This document shows, in pieces, positions 17,440-25,829 of a stretch of DNA of 64,000 bases; the stretch's first letter is position 1, and the number at the start of each line of letters is the position of its first letter. Under the pieces are notes generated by a model. That model did no database searches and was not told the DNA's origin. It was given only the letters and a program-made list of their open reading frames with translations. The stretch comes from CAZWAP01 sp964632005 (lineage in GTDB: Bacteria; Planctomycetota; Phycisphaerae; Sedimentisphaerales; Anaerobacaceae): contig CAZWAP010000007.1 of NCBI GenBank assembly GCA_964632005.1, positions 1 to 64,000 on the forward strand, written 5' to 3'. Made by a program: the position numbers and the translations under genes.

Positions 17440-18555
17440 TTAGTAAACACATTGGCGTGCTGCATCGGCGAAGACTCGCAGTTTGCGGGGCGGCGTCTCG
17501 AAGAAGTGGTCGGCCAGCGAGCAGATGTATCCACCTTGGTATCCGACCTTCTCGAACAACTCGAAGACCTTCTTGCGAATGTACTGCTCACTGCCGGCCG
17601 TCAAAACGTTGAACTGGTCCAGCCCGCCGATAAGCGCCAGTCTGTTGCCGACCTTCGCCTTGAATTCCCACGGTTCCTGGTTGCCGCCGATGCTCACGGG
17701 TGCAAGTGTTTCGGAAGCATCGCAGCCGTTGGCGATTATAAGCTCCTCGATACCGCGCGTCCCTCCGCAGGTATGGTAGGTGACCTTGAAGCCCAGGACG
17801 TGGAGCGCATCGTGCATTTTTCGGTCGTAAGGCAGGCAGAACTCCTGGTGGATCCTGGGCGAAATCAGCGTTGAAGAACCTGCTCCTCCGCCGGTCTCGA
17901 TAAGGTCGAATTTCGCACCTTTGATTGTCTCGATGAATCTCAGCTTTTTTTCGAGCAGGATTTCAAGCAGGGAGTGGACCCAGTCCGGTTTGTCGTAGCA
18001 GTCCAGTATCAATTGGTTAACGTCCTTGAGGCAGCAGGCGTGCGGCCAGCAGCCTGCCTGGTCGCCCCAGACGAACCCTCGCAGGATTCCGCGGTCGCCT
18101 ATTGTGTCATACAAGTCGGCCACCGGCTGCAGGTCAAGGGTTGGCACCGGCATATATTTTCTGATCAGCTCGATGTCCTCGTCTCGCTTGATCATATATT
18201 CGGTGATCCAGGTTGTTTTGCGGTCTGAGCCTGTTTTGTAGCTCAATTCGCCCTGGGGCGTGACGATGGTATGATGGACAATGCGGTTATCCGGGTCGTC
18301 GCTGATGAGTTCGGCGTGGTCCTGCCATTGAGCGGTGGAGCACTTGGAGTAATCCGCCCCGACCACCCAGAATTGCCCCATCTGCTGGAAGTACTGGATC
18401 TGTGCGTCCATTCCGAAGTTCTCGAACGCCTCGAGGTCGCTTATGCCGCCGAGATATTTTTCAAGGTGGTACGGCTGCCACTGGTGCACGGTTACGGGGA
18501 GTCGGTCGGGCTTTCCGCCCTCAAGTGCACATAGCATTCGTTCCTTACTGGTCAT
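17440..18555 (-). CDS. URO-D superfamily protein, MtaA-like zinc-site type (copy 1)
   Basis: A 371-residue URO-D-like protein and the first long gene of the island on this strand. Superfamily features are SKERMLCALEGGKPDRLPV at the N terminus, the strand KVTYHTCGG with the His-x-Cys-Gly motif, and GGYICSLADHFFETPP near the C terminus, where Asp-His replaces the third zinc ligand of MtaA. The start is the ATG at 18555. Spacing to the lipoprotein mutarotase is 44 bases, so it is probably the operon leader, preceded by a possible small ORF (18640-18735). The reaction is unknown. Confidence 0.84.
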   Translation of the reverse strand: MTSKERMLCALEGGKPDRLPVTVHQWQPYHLEKYLGGISDLEAFENFGMDAQIQYFQQMGQFWVVGADYSKCSTAQWQDHAELISDDPDNRIVHHTIVTPQGELSYKTGSDRKTTWITEYMIKRDEDIELIRKYMPVPTLDLQPVADLYDTIGDRGILRGFVWGDQAGCWPHACCLKDVNQLILDCYDKPDWVHSLLEILLEKKLRFIETIKGAKFDLIETGGGAGSSTLISPRIHQEFCLPYDRKMHDALHVLGFKVTYHTCGGTRGIEELIIANGCDASETLAPVSIGGNQEPWEFKAKVGNRLALIGGLDQFNVLTAGSEQYIRKKVFELFEKVGYQGGYICSLADHFFETPPRKLRVFADAARQCVY

Positions 18556-18639
18556 AGGCTCATCCAGCTTGTATTTTCAGGGACGGCCCGGCGACAACCG
18601 CAAAGCCGGCAAAGATACTACCGGGCAAGGCCCCGGCAA

Positions 18640-18735
18640 TCAACGTTTAATTCCGCCGGCGGATCGGCGGCAATGAGGACATCTTCTCTCAAGTTTCAGG
18701 GTGCCGGCGACCGATGGAATATGGTAACGGGTCAT
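18640..18735 (-). CDS. Possible 31-residue CxxC small protein or leader peptide
   Basis: In the 424-bp gap between the URO-D copy 1 gene and the antiporter gene, the minus strand has AAGGAGG at 18742-18748, six bases ahead of an ATG at 18735. The resulting 31-codon frame begins MTRYHIPSVAG, contains a CPHC knuckle and several Arg, and stops at 18640, 84 bases before the URO-D start. The ribosome-binding site is the best in the window, better than those of most long genes. The peptide could be a leader that couples translation to the operon, or a small metal-binding protein. No homologue is recognised. Confidence 0.4.
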   Translation of the reverse strand: MTRYHIPSVAGTLKLERRCPHCRRSAGGIKR

Positions 18736-18855
18736 TTTTGGCCTCCTTGTCGAGTGTTTTTGGTTCACATCGGCAAAGAGGCCATTTTTTTATCAATCAA
18801 ACCACACAACTTGGGACGATTACGGACTTTTTGACCGGACGAGAGCCAAAATCGT

Positions 18856-18883
18856 TTGACAATCCCGCGAAGGCAGATAGCAT
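18856..18883 (+). promoter_or_regulatory. Putative sigma-70 promoter of the antiporter operon
   Basis: TTGACA at 18856-18861 and TAGCAT at 18878-18883 are separated by 16 bases (17 if the -10 is read as AGCATA). The predicted start would lie near 18890, giving a leader of about 90 bases to the antiporter ATG. No operator is recognised. The remainder of the 18736-18979 gap shows nothing else I can support. Confidence 0.5.
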
Positions 18884-18979
18884 AGGGAGTTTTTGGGCTT
18901 TGTCCCGACAGGTACTACCACCTGAGTCCTGAGCCTGTATTTGTCCGTTGGCCTGTCTTTTGGTTTTTACTCGACGGTG

Positions 18980-20677
18980 ATGATGAGCGGTTTGCTGGCT
19001 GAAATCTCGGTAAAAACTGAAGAGCTCAACATAATCTTGCTGATAGGTGTGGCCATATTCGGCGGCACCATTGGTGCTCGCGTGTTTCAGCGCCTCAGCA
19101 TCCCGCGCATCTTGGGTTACGTTACCATTGGAATCCTGCTCGGGCCCGTCCTCAATATCATCTCCCAGAAGACGATTCGTGACCTTGAGCCCTTCAATAT
19201 GTTCGCGCTCGGGATCATTGGCTTTCTGATCGGCGGAGAACTCAAGCGCGAGATCTTCGTTAAACTTGGCCGACAGGTTGTTGCCATCCTTGTGTTTGAG
19301 GGGTTGGCGGCGTTTTCGCTGGTCGGGTTACTCAGCTTTGGGATAATGTATTATTACGCCGATTGGAAGACCGCCCTGGCCGTCGCCGTTGTTTTTGGTG
19401 CTATTTGTGCCGCCACCGACCCGGCCTCTACAATGAACGTCTTGTGGGAATACAAGGCTCGCGGGCCACTGACCGCCATGCTCACGGCGATCGTCGCGCT
19501 CGATGACGCGCTGGCCCTGATTCTATACACTATTTGTATCAGCGTCGCCGGGGTAATGATAGGGCACGGCAAGGTAGGCTTTTTCCCGGCGTTGGTGAGT
19601 TCGGCCTACGAGATCTTCGGCTCTCTCGTCGTCGGAGTCGCCGCCGGCATCATCCTCAACTGGATACTCAACCGTACCCGCGAGCCTGAAAGGGTGCTGA
19701 TATTCAGCATCAGCTCGGCGTTGCTCATTATCGGGGTGGCGATAACCCGTGAACTCGACGTGATCATCTCATCAATGGCCCTGGGAGTGACGCTGAGCAA
19801 TATCGGCTCGAGCAGGGTGCTCTCCAGTTTCTCGCTGGTGCACCGGTTTGCCGCTCCGGTTTACGTGCTCTTCTTTGTCATTGTCGGCGCCAGGCTCAAT
19901 CTCTCCGGCACCACCGGACTGGTCTGGCTTCTTGCCGTCGCCTACATTATCGGTAGCATCGTCGGCAAGACGACCGGCGCGTGGTTGGGTGCGGTCTACT
20001 CCAAGACCGTGCCGACCATCAGAAAGTATCTGGGCTTTTGCCTCTACCAGCAGGGGACAATCGCCGTCGCCCTGTTGCTGATGGCAAGCAGCAGATTCGA
20101 AGGCCAGGTCAGGGATACTATGCTGTCGGTCATAATAGTCGGCGTCTTTTTCCTGCAGCTCATTGGCCCGGTATTTGTGAAGATAGGCGTGAGAAAGGCC
20201 GGGGAAGCCGGGCTCAACATCTCGGAGGAAGAGCTTGTTCGAAGTTACCGCGTCGGCGACGTGATGGACCGAGAGGTTCCGCTTATCTCCGCAGGTCTGC
20301 CGCTCAGGGAGGTTATAAAACTCGTCAGCAATACCAGCAGCTTCTACTATCCCGTAGTGGATAACGACGGCAAGCTTATCGGCCTGATAACGCTCGACGG
20401 AATCAGGAGCACTTTTGCCACGCAGGAGCTGAACGACTGGCTCGTTGCCCTGGATATCGCCGAGCCGGTGGTCGGCAAGCTCACGCCCGATATGCCTTTG
20501 GCCGAGGCAATTGAGACGACCAGGTCTCTCGGAGCGGAGTTTCTGCCCGTTGTCAGCTCCGACGGTGATAAATACCTTGCAATTCTCAGTCTCAGGGCTG
20601 TTAATCGAAGACTGAGCGCCGAAGTGCTTGCCAAACAAAAGGAGGCAGATAATATGTACCATCTGCAGCGGACATGA
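18980..20677 (+). CDS. CPA2-type cation/proton antiporter with C-terminal CBS pair (copy 1)
   Basis: The predicted membrane antiporter has 565 residues. About 12 hydrophobic helices cover residues 1-400, beginning LNIILLIGVAIFGGTIGA, with the core AICAATDPASTMNVLWEY and IVALDDALALILY; the paired acidic residues in ALDDALAL are those expected for ion coupling. After the membrane part, two CBS domains (MDREVPLISAGLPLREVIKLV and LTPDMPLAEAIETTRSL) could bind adenine nucleotides and gate transport. I use the ATG at 18980; a TTG 13 codons upstream is possible and neither has a clear ribosome-binding site. It is the first of three related antiporters in one operon with an EIIA-like protein. Confidence 0.88.
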   Translation: MMSGLLAEISVKTEELNIILLIGVAIFGGTIGARVFQRLSIPRILGYVTIGILLGPVLNIISQKTIRDLEPFNMFALGIIGFLIGGELKREIFVKLGRQVVAILVFEGLAAFSLVGLLSFGIMYYYADWKTALAVAVVFGAICAATDPASTMNVLWEYKARGPLTAMLTAIVALDDALALILYTICISVAGVMIGHGKVGFFPALVSSAYEIFGSLVVGVAAGIILNWILNRTREPERVLIFSISSALLIIGVAITRELDVIISSMALGVTLSNIGSSRVLSSFSLVHRFAAPVYVLFFVIVGARLNLSGTTGLVWLLAVAYIIGSIVGKTTGAWLGAVYSKTVPTIRKYLGFCLYQQGTIAVALLLMASSRFEGQVRDTMLSVIIVGVFFLQLIGPVFVKIGVRKAGEAGLNISEEELVRSYRVGDVMDREVPLISAGLPLREVIKLVSNTSSFYYPVVDNDGKLIGLITLDGIRSTFATQELNDWLVALDIAEPVVGKLTPDMPLAEAIETTRSLGAEFLPVVSSDGDKYLAILSLRAVNRRLSAEVLAKQKEADNMYHLQRT

Positions 20678-20830
20678 TAGGATGCCGTCTGTCGCGGGCG
20701 GGCCTATAGTGGTATGGCGGGTTTTTTTGTCCGCGGCGGAATTGCTTCTCGGTTGTCTAAGAGCTGAGCTGTTGCTCGTGGTTGATACCCGGATAAACAT
20801 TTAAGGTTGCGCAATAAAGGGCCTTGAACA

Positions 20831-21643
20831 ATGAAGTTCGCCGACGTTCTAAGAAAGGAATGCATAGCCGCGGACGTCACCTTAGCCGACAAGGCTGATG
20901 CCCTTGTCCACGTATCCCGCCTTGCCAAGAACAGCCCCGCCCTGGCGGAGGTCGACCAGAAGGAGATTCTCGATGCCCTCAAGGCTCGTGAGGCTCTGGG
21001 CTCCACGGGGATCGGCAAGGGTGTGGCCATTCCGCACTGCCGTCTGTCCCGTGTAAAGGAGTTTGTCGTGGGCATAATCACGGTTCCGGAGGGGGTGGAT
21101 TTTGACGCGCTCGACGGAGAAAAAGTCAGGCTTATCGTTTTCATCATCGCCCCGGAGGCCAGGTCGAACGCGCACATCAGGCTCCTGTCGGCCATCTCTC
21201 AGGCCCTCCTTGCGCCCGACGCAGTCGATAAGATACTCGCCCAGCACTCACCCGAGGCCGTCTACCAGAGCTTCCTCCAGAAAAGGGATGACGAAATCAA
21301 CGCAAGAGACCACAAGCTCAAGAGCCTGGTTCACATTTTCGTCCAGAACGAGCAGATCTTCCGAGACCTTATTCAGCTGCTTGTGGGTCTGGAGGGTAGC
21401 TCGCTTGCGGTCGTTGCCGCTGAAAACGCCGGTACCTATCTTGCGAAGATGCCTCTTTACGCAAGCTTCTGGCACGATCGGTCCTCAAGCTTCTCCAGGA
21501 TCATCATAGCTGTTGTTGACAGAAAGTTGACCAACGAAACCGTCCGCCGAATCGAAAGCATCACGGGAGACCTCCGGAAGACCGCCGGCGTTATGGTTAC
21601 CGTACAGGAAATTTCCATTGCTCTGGGCTCCCTGAACACCTAA
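20831..21643 (+). CDS. EIIA-Ntr/fructose-type PTS domain protein with extra C-terminal domain
   Basis: Residues 1-150 are a PTS EIIA type-2 domain: ALGSTGIGKGVAIPHCR contains the phospho-accepting His69, followed by GVDFDALDGEKVRLIVFIIAP. Residues 155-270 form a separate alpha/beta domain (KSLVHIFVQNEQIFRDLIQLL, then RIIIAVVDRKL) with no family I can name; the alternating strands and helices loosely recall a PII-like or ACT-like fold. It is 17 bases before an antiporter gene and 153 after another. Known PtsN proteins regulate potassium transport in proteobacteria, so control of the flanking antiporters is a reasonable inference. Confidence 0.85.
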   Translation: MKFADVLRKECIAADVTLADKADALVHVSRLAKNSPALAEVDQKEILDALKAREALGSTGIGKGVAIPHCRLSRVKEFVVGIITVPEGVDFDALDGEKVRLIVFIIAPEARSNAHIRLLSAISQALLAPDAVDKILAQHSPEAVYQSFLQKRDDEINARDHKLKSLVHIFVQNEQIFRDLIQLLVGLEGSSLAVVAAENAGTYLAKMPLYASFWHDRSSSFSRIIIAVVDRKLTNETVRRIESITGDLRKTAGVMVTVQEISIALGSLNT

Positions 21644-21660
21644 CCGACCTGGAGCAAAAA

Positions 21661-22935
21661 ATGGCACTGCTTTCAATGACATTCGACATTTCGTTCCTGC
21701 ACTTATCGGGACTGACCCTCATAGGGTTCGCCACGCTTGTGGCCTTCTATGTCGGCCGACTGGCCCGCCTTGCAAGACTACCATCGCTTATCGGGTATAT
21801 GCTCGTCGGCATCGTGCTCGGTCCTTCAATCTTACATCTCTTTGACGAGCCCTTGCTGGATCACCTCTCGTTCGTCACCGAGATCGCCCTGGGCTTTGTC
21901 GCGTTCAGTATCGGCTCTGAGCTGAATCTGCGGTCGCTGCGGCGTCTCGGTGTTGGAATCATCTCGATAATATTAGCTGAATCCTTCGGCGCCTTTGTCG
22001 TGGTTGCCCTCGGCTTGTATGTTCTAACCGGCGACCTGCCTTTGGCGCTCGTTTTTGGCGCGATGGCCCCGGCCAGCGCGCCGGCCGGCACCGTCGCCGT
22101 CATCCAGGAGTACAGGGCCCGAGGCAGCCTCACCAAGGCCCTCTACGCGGTCGTCGGATTTGACGACGGCCTGGCGATTATTATCTTCGGCTTCGCCTCA
22201 GCCCTGGCAAAAAATCTACTGGTTTCCGAGGCGTCTGGGACCGCGGAGAACCCGCTGTTGGCCCTTCTGGACCCCGCAAAGGAGATCGGACTTAGCTTTC
22301 TCGCTGGGGCTGTTATCGGGTGGATCTTCTACCGGATGGTTCGTGGCCTCCGCAGTCCGCGGGACGTTCTTATCGTCGTCTTCGGCATCGTTCTTTGCGC
22401 CACCGGCCTGTCCGTAAGGTGGAACCTGTCCTTGATTCTTACCAACATGGTTATCGGTTTCGTCCTTGCGAACACCCGCCACGAGGCGCTGCTGCCCCGT
22501 GTCACGGCCCCAATGCTGGAGGTTATGCCGCTCCTTTTCGTCCTCTTCTTTTGCCTGGCGGGGGCCCACTTGCAGCTCTCGGCCCTGCCGGCTCTTGGAG
22601 GTATCGGTGTGGTTTATATTATCGGCAGGACCGTAGGGTTGGTCGGCGGCGCACGACTCGGAGGCGTCATCGGCCACGTCGAACCTAAAGTAAAGAAGTA
22701 TCTTGGTCTGGGGATTCTCTCACAGGCCGGCGTTGCAATAGGCCTGTCTCTTATCATCAATCAGCAGCTCACTCAGCTCGATGCCAGGTACAACCTGCCC
22801 CACGCCGTGCAGATCGGTTCCTCGGTCCTGGCAACGATTACGGCAACGTGCGTCTTCTTTGAGATCGTAGGGCCCATCTTAACGAAGGTCGCCCTCAAAA
22901 AGGCCGGCGAAATACCCACCACCGAATCAAGCTGA
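21661..22935 (+). CDS. CPA2-type cation/proton antiporter without CBS domains
   Basis: This 424-residue antiporter is the shortest of the three in the operon and lacks a cytoplasmic tail. It contains about 12 transmembrane segments (SGLTLIGFATLVAFYVGRLA, ALGFVAFSIGSELNL) and the ion-coupling core GAMAPASAPAGTVAVIQEY and VVGFDDGLAIIIF. The acidic motif reads FDDGLA where the CBS-bearing copies read LDDALA, a difference that may alter ion selectivity. It starts 17 bases after the EIIA-like gene and is followed 42 bases later by copy 2. Confidence 0.88.
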   Translation: MALLSMTFDISFLHLSGLTLIGFATLVAFYVGRLARLARLPSLIGYMLVGIVLGPSILHLFDEPLLDHLSFVTEIALGFVAFSIGSELNLRSLRRLGVGIISIILAESFGAFVVVALGLYVLTGDLPLALVFGAMAPASAPAGTVAVIQEYRARGSLTKALYAVVGFDDGLAIIIFGFASALAKNLLVSEASGTAENPLLALLDPAKEIGLSFLAGAVIGWIFYRMVRGLRSPRDVLIVVFGIVLCATGLSVRWNLSLILTNMVIGFVLANTRHEALLPRVTAPMLEVMPLLFVLFFCLAGAHLQLSALPALGGIGVVYIIGRTVGLVGGARLGGVIGHVEPKVKKYLGLGILSQAGVAIGLSLIINQQLTQLDARYNLPHAVQIGSSVLATITATCVFFEIVGPILTKVALKKAGEIPTTESS

Positions 22936-22977
22936 CGGACTTTTCTTTCGTGCTGAAACCTGCTAATATCGGAGCCG

Positions 22978-24753
22978 GTGACGCAAATGCTGTTGAACTG
23001 TTGCAAGAACCTGCTCAATACGGTCGATTCTCTCGCCATCACCGGCCCGGGTATCCTTGAAAACTTCCACCTCAACCTGGCCCTGCTCTTCGGCGTGATC
23101 GTGCTTGGTGGGGCTTTCGGCGCGCGGCTGTTCCAGAAGCTGCACGTTCCCCAGGTTGTCGGCTGTATTGTCTTCGGCGTCCTGCTCGGTGACGTCTTCG
23201 GCCTGGTGGACAAGCACACCATCGACAAGCTCGAGCCCTTCACAATGTTTGCGCTTGGCATAATCGGCTTTATGATCGGGGCCGAGCTCCGCGGCGAGGT
23301 CTTCAAGAAGTACGGCAGGCAGTTCTTCGTGATATTATTCGCGCAGGGTTTCGGGGCCTTTGTGCTGGCTGGACTTGGTTCGGCCGTGGCGGCATGGTTC
23401 GGCCTGCCCGCAATTATGCAAGGCCTTCAAGGACCCCAGCGGCTGCAACTGGCCATTGCCGTGGGACTTGTGCTCGGCGCGATCGCCTCGGCCACGGCCC
23501 CCGCAGCTACCGTCAACGTCCTCTGGGAATACAAGACCAAGGGTCCGCTGACCACCGCTGTTCTGGCCATAGTTGCGCTTGACGATGCGCTGGCTCTGCT
23601 GCTCTATCGAGGCGCCGCCACCGCCGCCAAGGCCCTTATGGGGACCGGGCACAGCTCCGTCATCGCTACCACCCTGATCCTTCTCGGAGAAATCATCGGC
23701 GCGATACTGCTTGGCTTCCTTGCAGGCGTGCTTTTGTATCTGCTTTTGAAGTTCGTCAGGGCCGAAGACAAGGTCCTCGATTTCGCACTCGCCTCGCTGT
23801 TGCTCGTGGTCGGCGTCTCGATGCTCTTCGAAATCGACCCCATCCTTCCAGCGATGACCCTCGGTATCACCACTGCAAATCTCATGCCCCGCCAGAGTAA
23901 GGCGACCTTCAAGCTCGTGGAGAAATTTGCGCCTCCGATATACATCAGCTTTTTCGTTCTGGCTGGCGCGCATATGGAATTCGGCAAGATAGGCCTCTGG
24001 ATGGTCGTGATGATCCTCGTTTACGTTGCTTGCAGGGCCGGCGGCAAGATGGCCGGCGCCTGGATCGGGGGCAACTGGTCCGGCGCCCCCGCCGTGGTCC
24101 GGAGATACCTCGGACTGTGTTTACTGCCCCAGGCCGGTGTCGCAATCGGCCTGGCCATCCTCGCCAGCCAGCAATTCGATTCCAGCCTCGGACACACCAT
24201 TGTCATCATCGTTATGACCGGCACCTTTATGATGGAGATACTCGGCCCGATGCTCGTAAAGGTCGGCGTCAGACAAGCAGGCGAGGTCGGACTCAACATA
24301 ACCGAAGAAGACCTCATACTCACGTACAAAGTCGCCGATGTGATGGATACAAAGGTCCCCACGATCCCGGCCGGGATGCTCCTGAGCGACATCATCCGCG
24401 TGGTCAGCGGCACCGACCACTCATACTATGCCGTGGTTGATGAAAACGACAGGCTGATGGGCGCGGTCACCCTGGATGGGATCAGAAACACCTTCGCCGC
24501 CCGGGAGATTAACGACTGGCTGGTCGCCCTTGACATTATGGAGCCGATCCTCGACGTGCTCACGCCGGATATGCCCCTTGCTGAGGCCCTCGAAAGAATG
24601 AGGGAACTCGACGTCGGGCACCTTCCCGTCGTCTCGTCGAGCCAGCAACAGCTATTCGTGGGCATCGTAGGCCACAGGGCCGTCCACAGAGCGCTCAGCG
24701 CAGAGGTCTTGTCTCGCCAGCAAAAAGCTGATAGCATAGCCACAAAACGCTGA
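22978..24753 (+). CDS. CPA2-type cation/proton antiporter with C-terminal CBS pair (copy 2)
   Basis: This 591-residue paralogue of the gene at 18980 has the same plan: membrane domain (LNLALLFGVIVLGGAFGARLF, AIASATAPAATVNVLWEY, IVALDDALALLLY) and tandem CBS domains (MDTKVPTIPAGMLLSDIIRVV, LTPDMPLAEALERMREL). The start is a GTG with GGAG four bases upstream; an ATG three codons later is an alternative. The tail sequences of the two CBS copies are much more alike than expected for unrelated transporters, so they are an ancient tandem duplication. It ends the operon. Confidence 0.88.
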   Translation: MTQMLLNCCKNLLNTVDSLAITGPGILENFHLNLALLFGVIVLGGAFGARLFQKLHVPQVVGCIVFGVLLGDVFGLVDKHTIDKLEPFTMFALGIIGFMIGAELRGEVFKKYGRQFFVILFAQGFGAFVLAGLGSAVAAWFGLPAIMQGLQGPQRLQLAIAVGLVLGAIASATAPAATVNVLWEYKTKGPLTTAVLAIVALDDALALLLYRGAATAAKALMGTGHSSVIATTLILLGEIIGAILLGFLAGVLLYLLLKFVRAEDKVLDFALASLLLVVGVSMLFEIDPILPAMTLGITTANLMPRQSKATFKLVEKFAPPIYISFFVLAGAHMEFGKIGLWMVVMILVYVACRAGGKMAGAWIGGNWSGAPAVVRRYLGLCLLPQAGVAIGLAILASQQFDSSLGHTIVIIVMTGTFMMEILGPMLVKVGVRQAGEVGLNITEEDLILTYKVADVMDTKVPTIPAGMLLSDIIRVVSGTDHSYYAVVDENDRLMGAVTLDGIRNTFAAREINDWLVALDIMEPILDVLTPDMPLAEALERMRELDVGHLPVVSSSQQQLFVGIVGHRAVHRALSAEVLSRQQKADSIATKR

Positions 24754-24959
24754 GATATTTTCCCGGCCGGCTTTCGCAGGCAACTGCGGTAGTACCGCTC
24801 AACTTCGTATTAAGCGCCGGCTATGCTGTAAGGCGATATTAGTATTCAAAACCGGCCGAAGGTCAGTCGGGCCCGGCGCTGCGCCGCGGCACTAACTTTC
24901 AACCGTTCCCGGCCTGTTGCGGCTGGACAATCCGGGCCGGTGGTCGTGAGGGTAATGCC
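24754..24959. other. Intergenic region before rnpA, no feature found
   Basis: A GC-rich stretch of 206 bases with no recognisable gene, terminator or promoter. Ribosomal protein L34 (rpmH), which usually precedes rnpA, was looked for on both strands and is not here. A GAGGG ribosome-binding site sits at its end. Confidence 0.4.
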
Positions 24960-25421
24960 TTGAAGCGGTTCTCCTTTCCAAAGAAGAAAAGACTGCTGAG
25001 CAACCGGCAGTTCAAGGCCGTTCTCTCGCGGGATTGCGGCGCCCGAGACGGCTTTCTGGCCGTCTATGCCGCCGAAAATGATTGCGGCTTTCCGAGGTTG
25101 GGCATCTCGGTCGGCAGAGCCTTCGGAACCGCCGTTGCCCGCAACAGGCTCAAGAGGTTCATCCGCGAGGCCTTCCGCCAGAGCCAGGATCTCATCCCCG
25201 AAGGCTTCGACTATGTCATTATGCCCGCTCGACGCTGCTGCGCCCGCCCGAAAAAGACTTCTGCCGGCTCCTGTCCGCCCGAACCGACCTTCGAGCAGAT
25301 AAGGGCGTCTTTCGTCCGCCTGGCTAACACCGCGGTCTCCAGGAGCCGACCGAGGGGGCAAAACGCCCCCGAACCACCCGGAAAAAACGCCGAAAATAAT
25401 ACTCAAGACCACAAAAAATAA
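24960..25421 (+). CDS. rnpA: Ribonuclease P protein component
   Basis: RnpA is the protein subunit of RNase P and helps the RNA subunit process tRNA 5' ends. The family core is clear: KKRLLSNRQFKAVLSRD, LGISVGRAFGTAVARNRLKRFIREAFR with the RNR motif, and DYVIMPAR. The start is TTG at 24960, with GAGGG seven bases upstream; no in-frame ATG exists nearby. At 153 residues the protein is longer than usual (110-125) because of a Pro/Ser/Asn-rich C-terminal tail. Neither rpmH upstream nor yidC/yidD downstream is present, so it lies outside its customary neighbourhood. Confidence 0.92.
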   Translation: MKRFSFPKKKRLLSNRQFKAVLSRDCGARDGFLAVYAAENDCGFPRLGISVGRAFGTAVARNRLKRFIREAFRQSQDLIPEGFDYVIMPARRCCARPKKTSAGSCPPEPTFEQIRASFVRLANTAVSRSRPRGQNAPEPPGKNAENNTQDHKK

Positions 25422-25556
25422 TCTCGGGCTTCGAATCACCCGATAAAATATACAAACCGCTGACGGCAGTACCGGTGCTTCCGAGTTCGGATCCTGCTTT
25501 TTGGTCGGCTGGAGCCGAGCCAGGGGGCCCGATGGCTTGCGGCTGGATGTTTGAGA

Positions 25557-25829
25557 ATGGGCAAGGGTTTGAGAGACGAACCTGAACTACTGCCTGTGGG
25601 CGCTGCGGCAAAAAAAGCCGGTGTTTCACGTCAGTCTTTGCAGTATTATCTAATGGTGGGCCTGCTCGAACCGACCGAGGTCACTCCAACCGGCAGACGC
25701 CTGTTCGATAACGAGGCTATTCGGAGAATAAAGCTGATCAAGAAACTCAACGAAAGCGGCTATCCACTTCGCGACATACGAGAACTCTTTATGCAGGGCC
25801 GCATCCACTTGAAAGGACGCAAGAAGTGA
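25557..25829 (+). CDS. MerR-like helix-turn-helix protein, short
   Basis: This 90-residue protein consists almost only of a winged helix-turn-helix of MerR type: VGAAAKKAGVSRQSLQYYLMVGLLEPTE, then GRRLFDNEAIRRIKLIKKLNESGYPLRDIRELF. There is no effector-binding domain or coiled coil beyond the DNA-binding part. The ATG at 25557 is used; a TTG two codons upstream is possible. The stop overlaps the GTG start of the MCE protein by four bases, so the two are co-translated. A regulator of envelope or lipid-transport genes is plausible but inferred. Confidence 0.78.
   Translation: MGKGLRDEPELLPVGAAAKKAGVSRQSLQYYLMVGLLEPTEVTPTGRRLFDNEAIRRIKLIKKLNESGYPLRDIRELFMQGRIHLKGRKK

Noticed and set aside
14346..18555. 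Heme-biosynthetic uroporphyrinogen decarboxylase (hemE).
   Set aside because: The three proteins have the His-x-Cys-Gly metal site of the methyltransferase branch and sit in a sugar locus; no other heme gene is near.
24754..24959. Ribosomal protein gene rpmH upstream of rnpA.
   Set aside because: Both strands were read for the short Arg/Lys-rich L34 sequence and it is not present.
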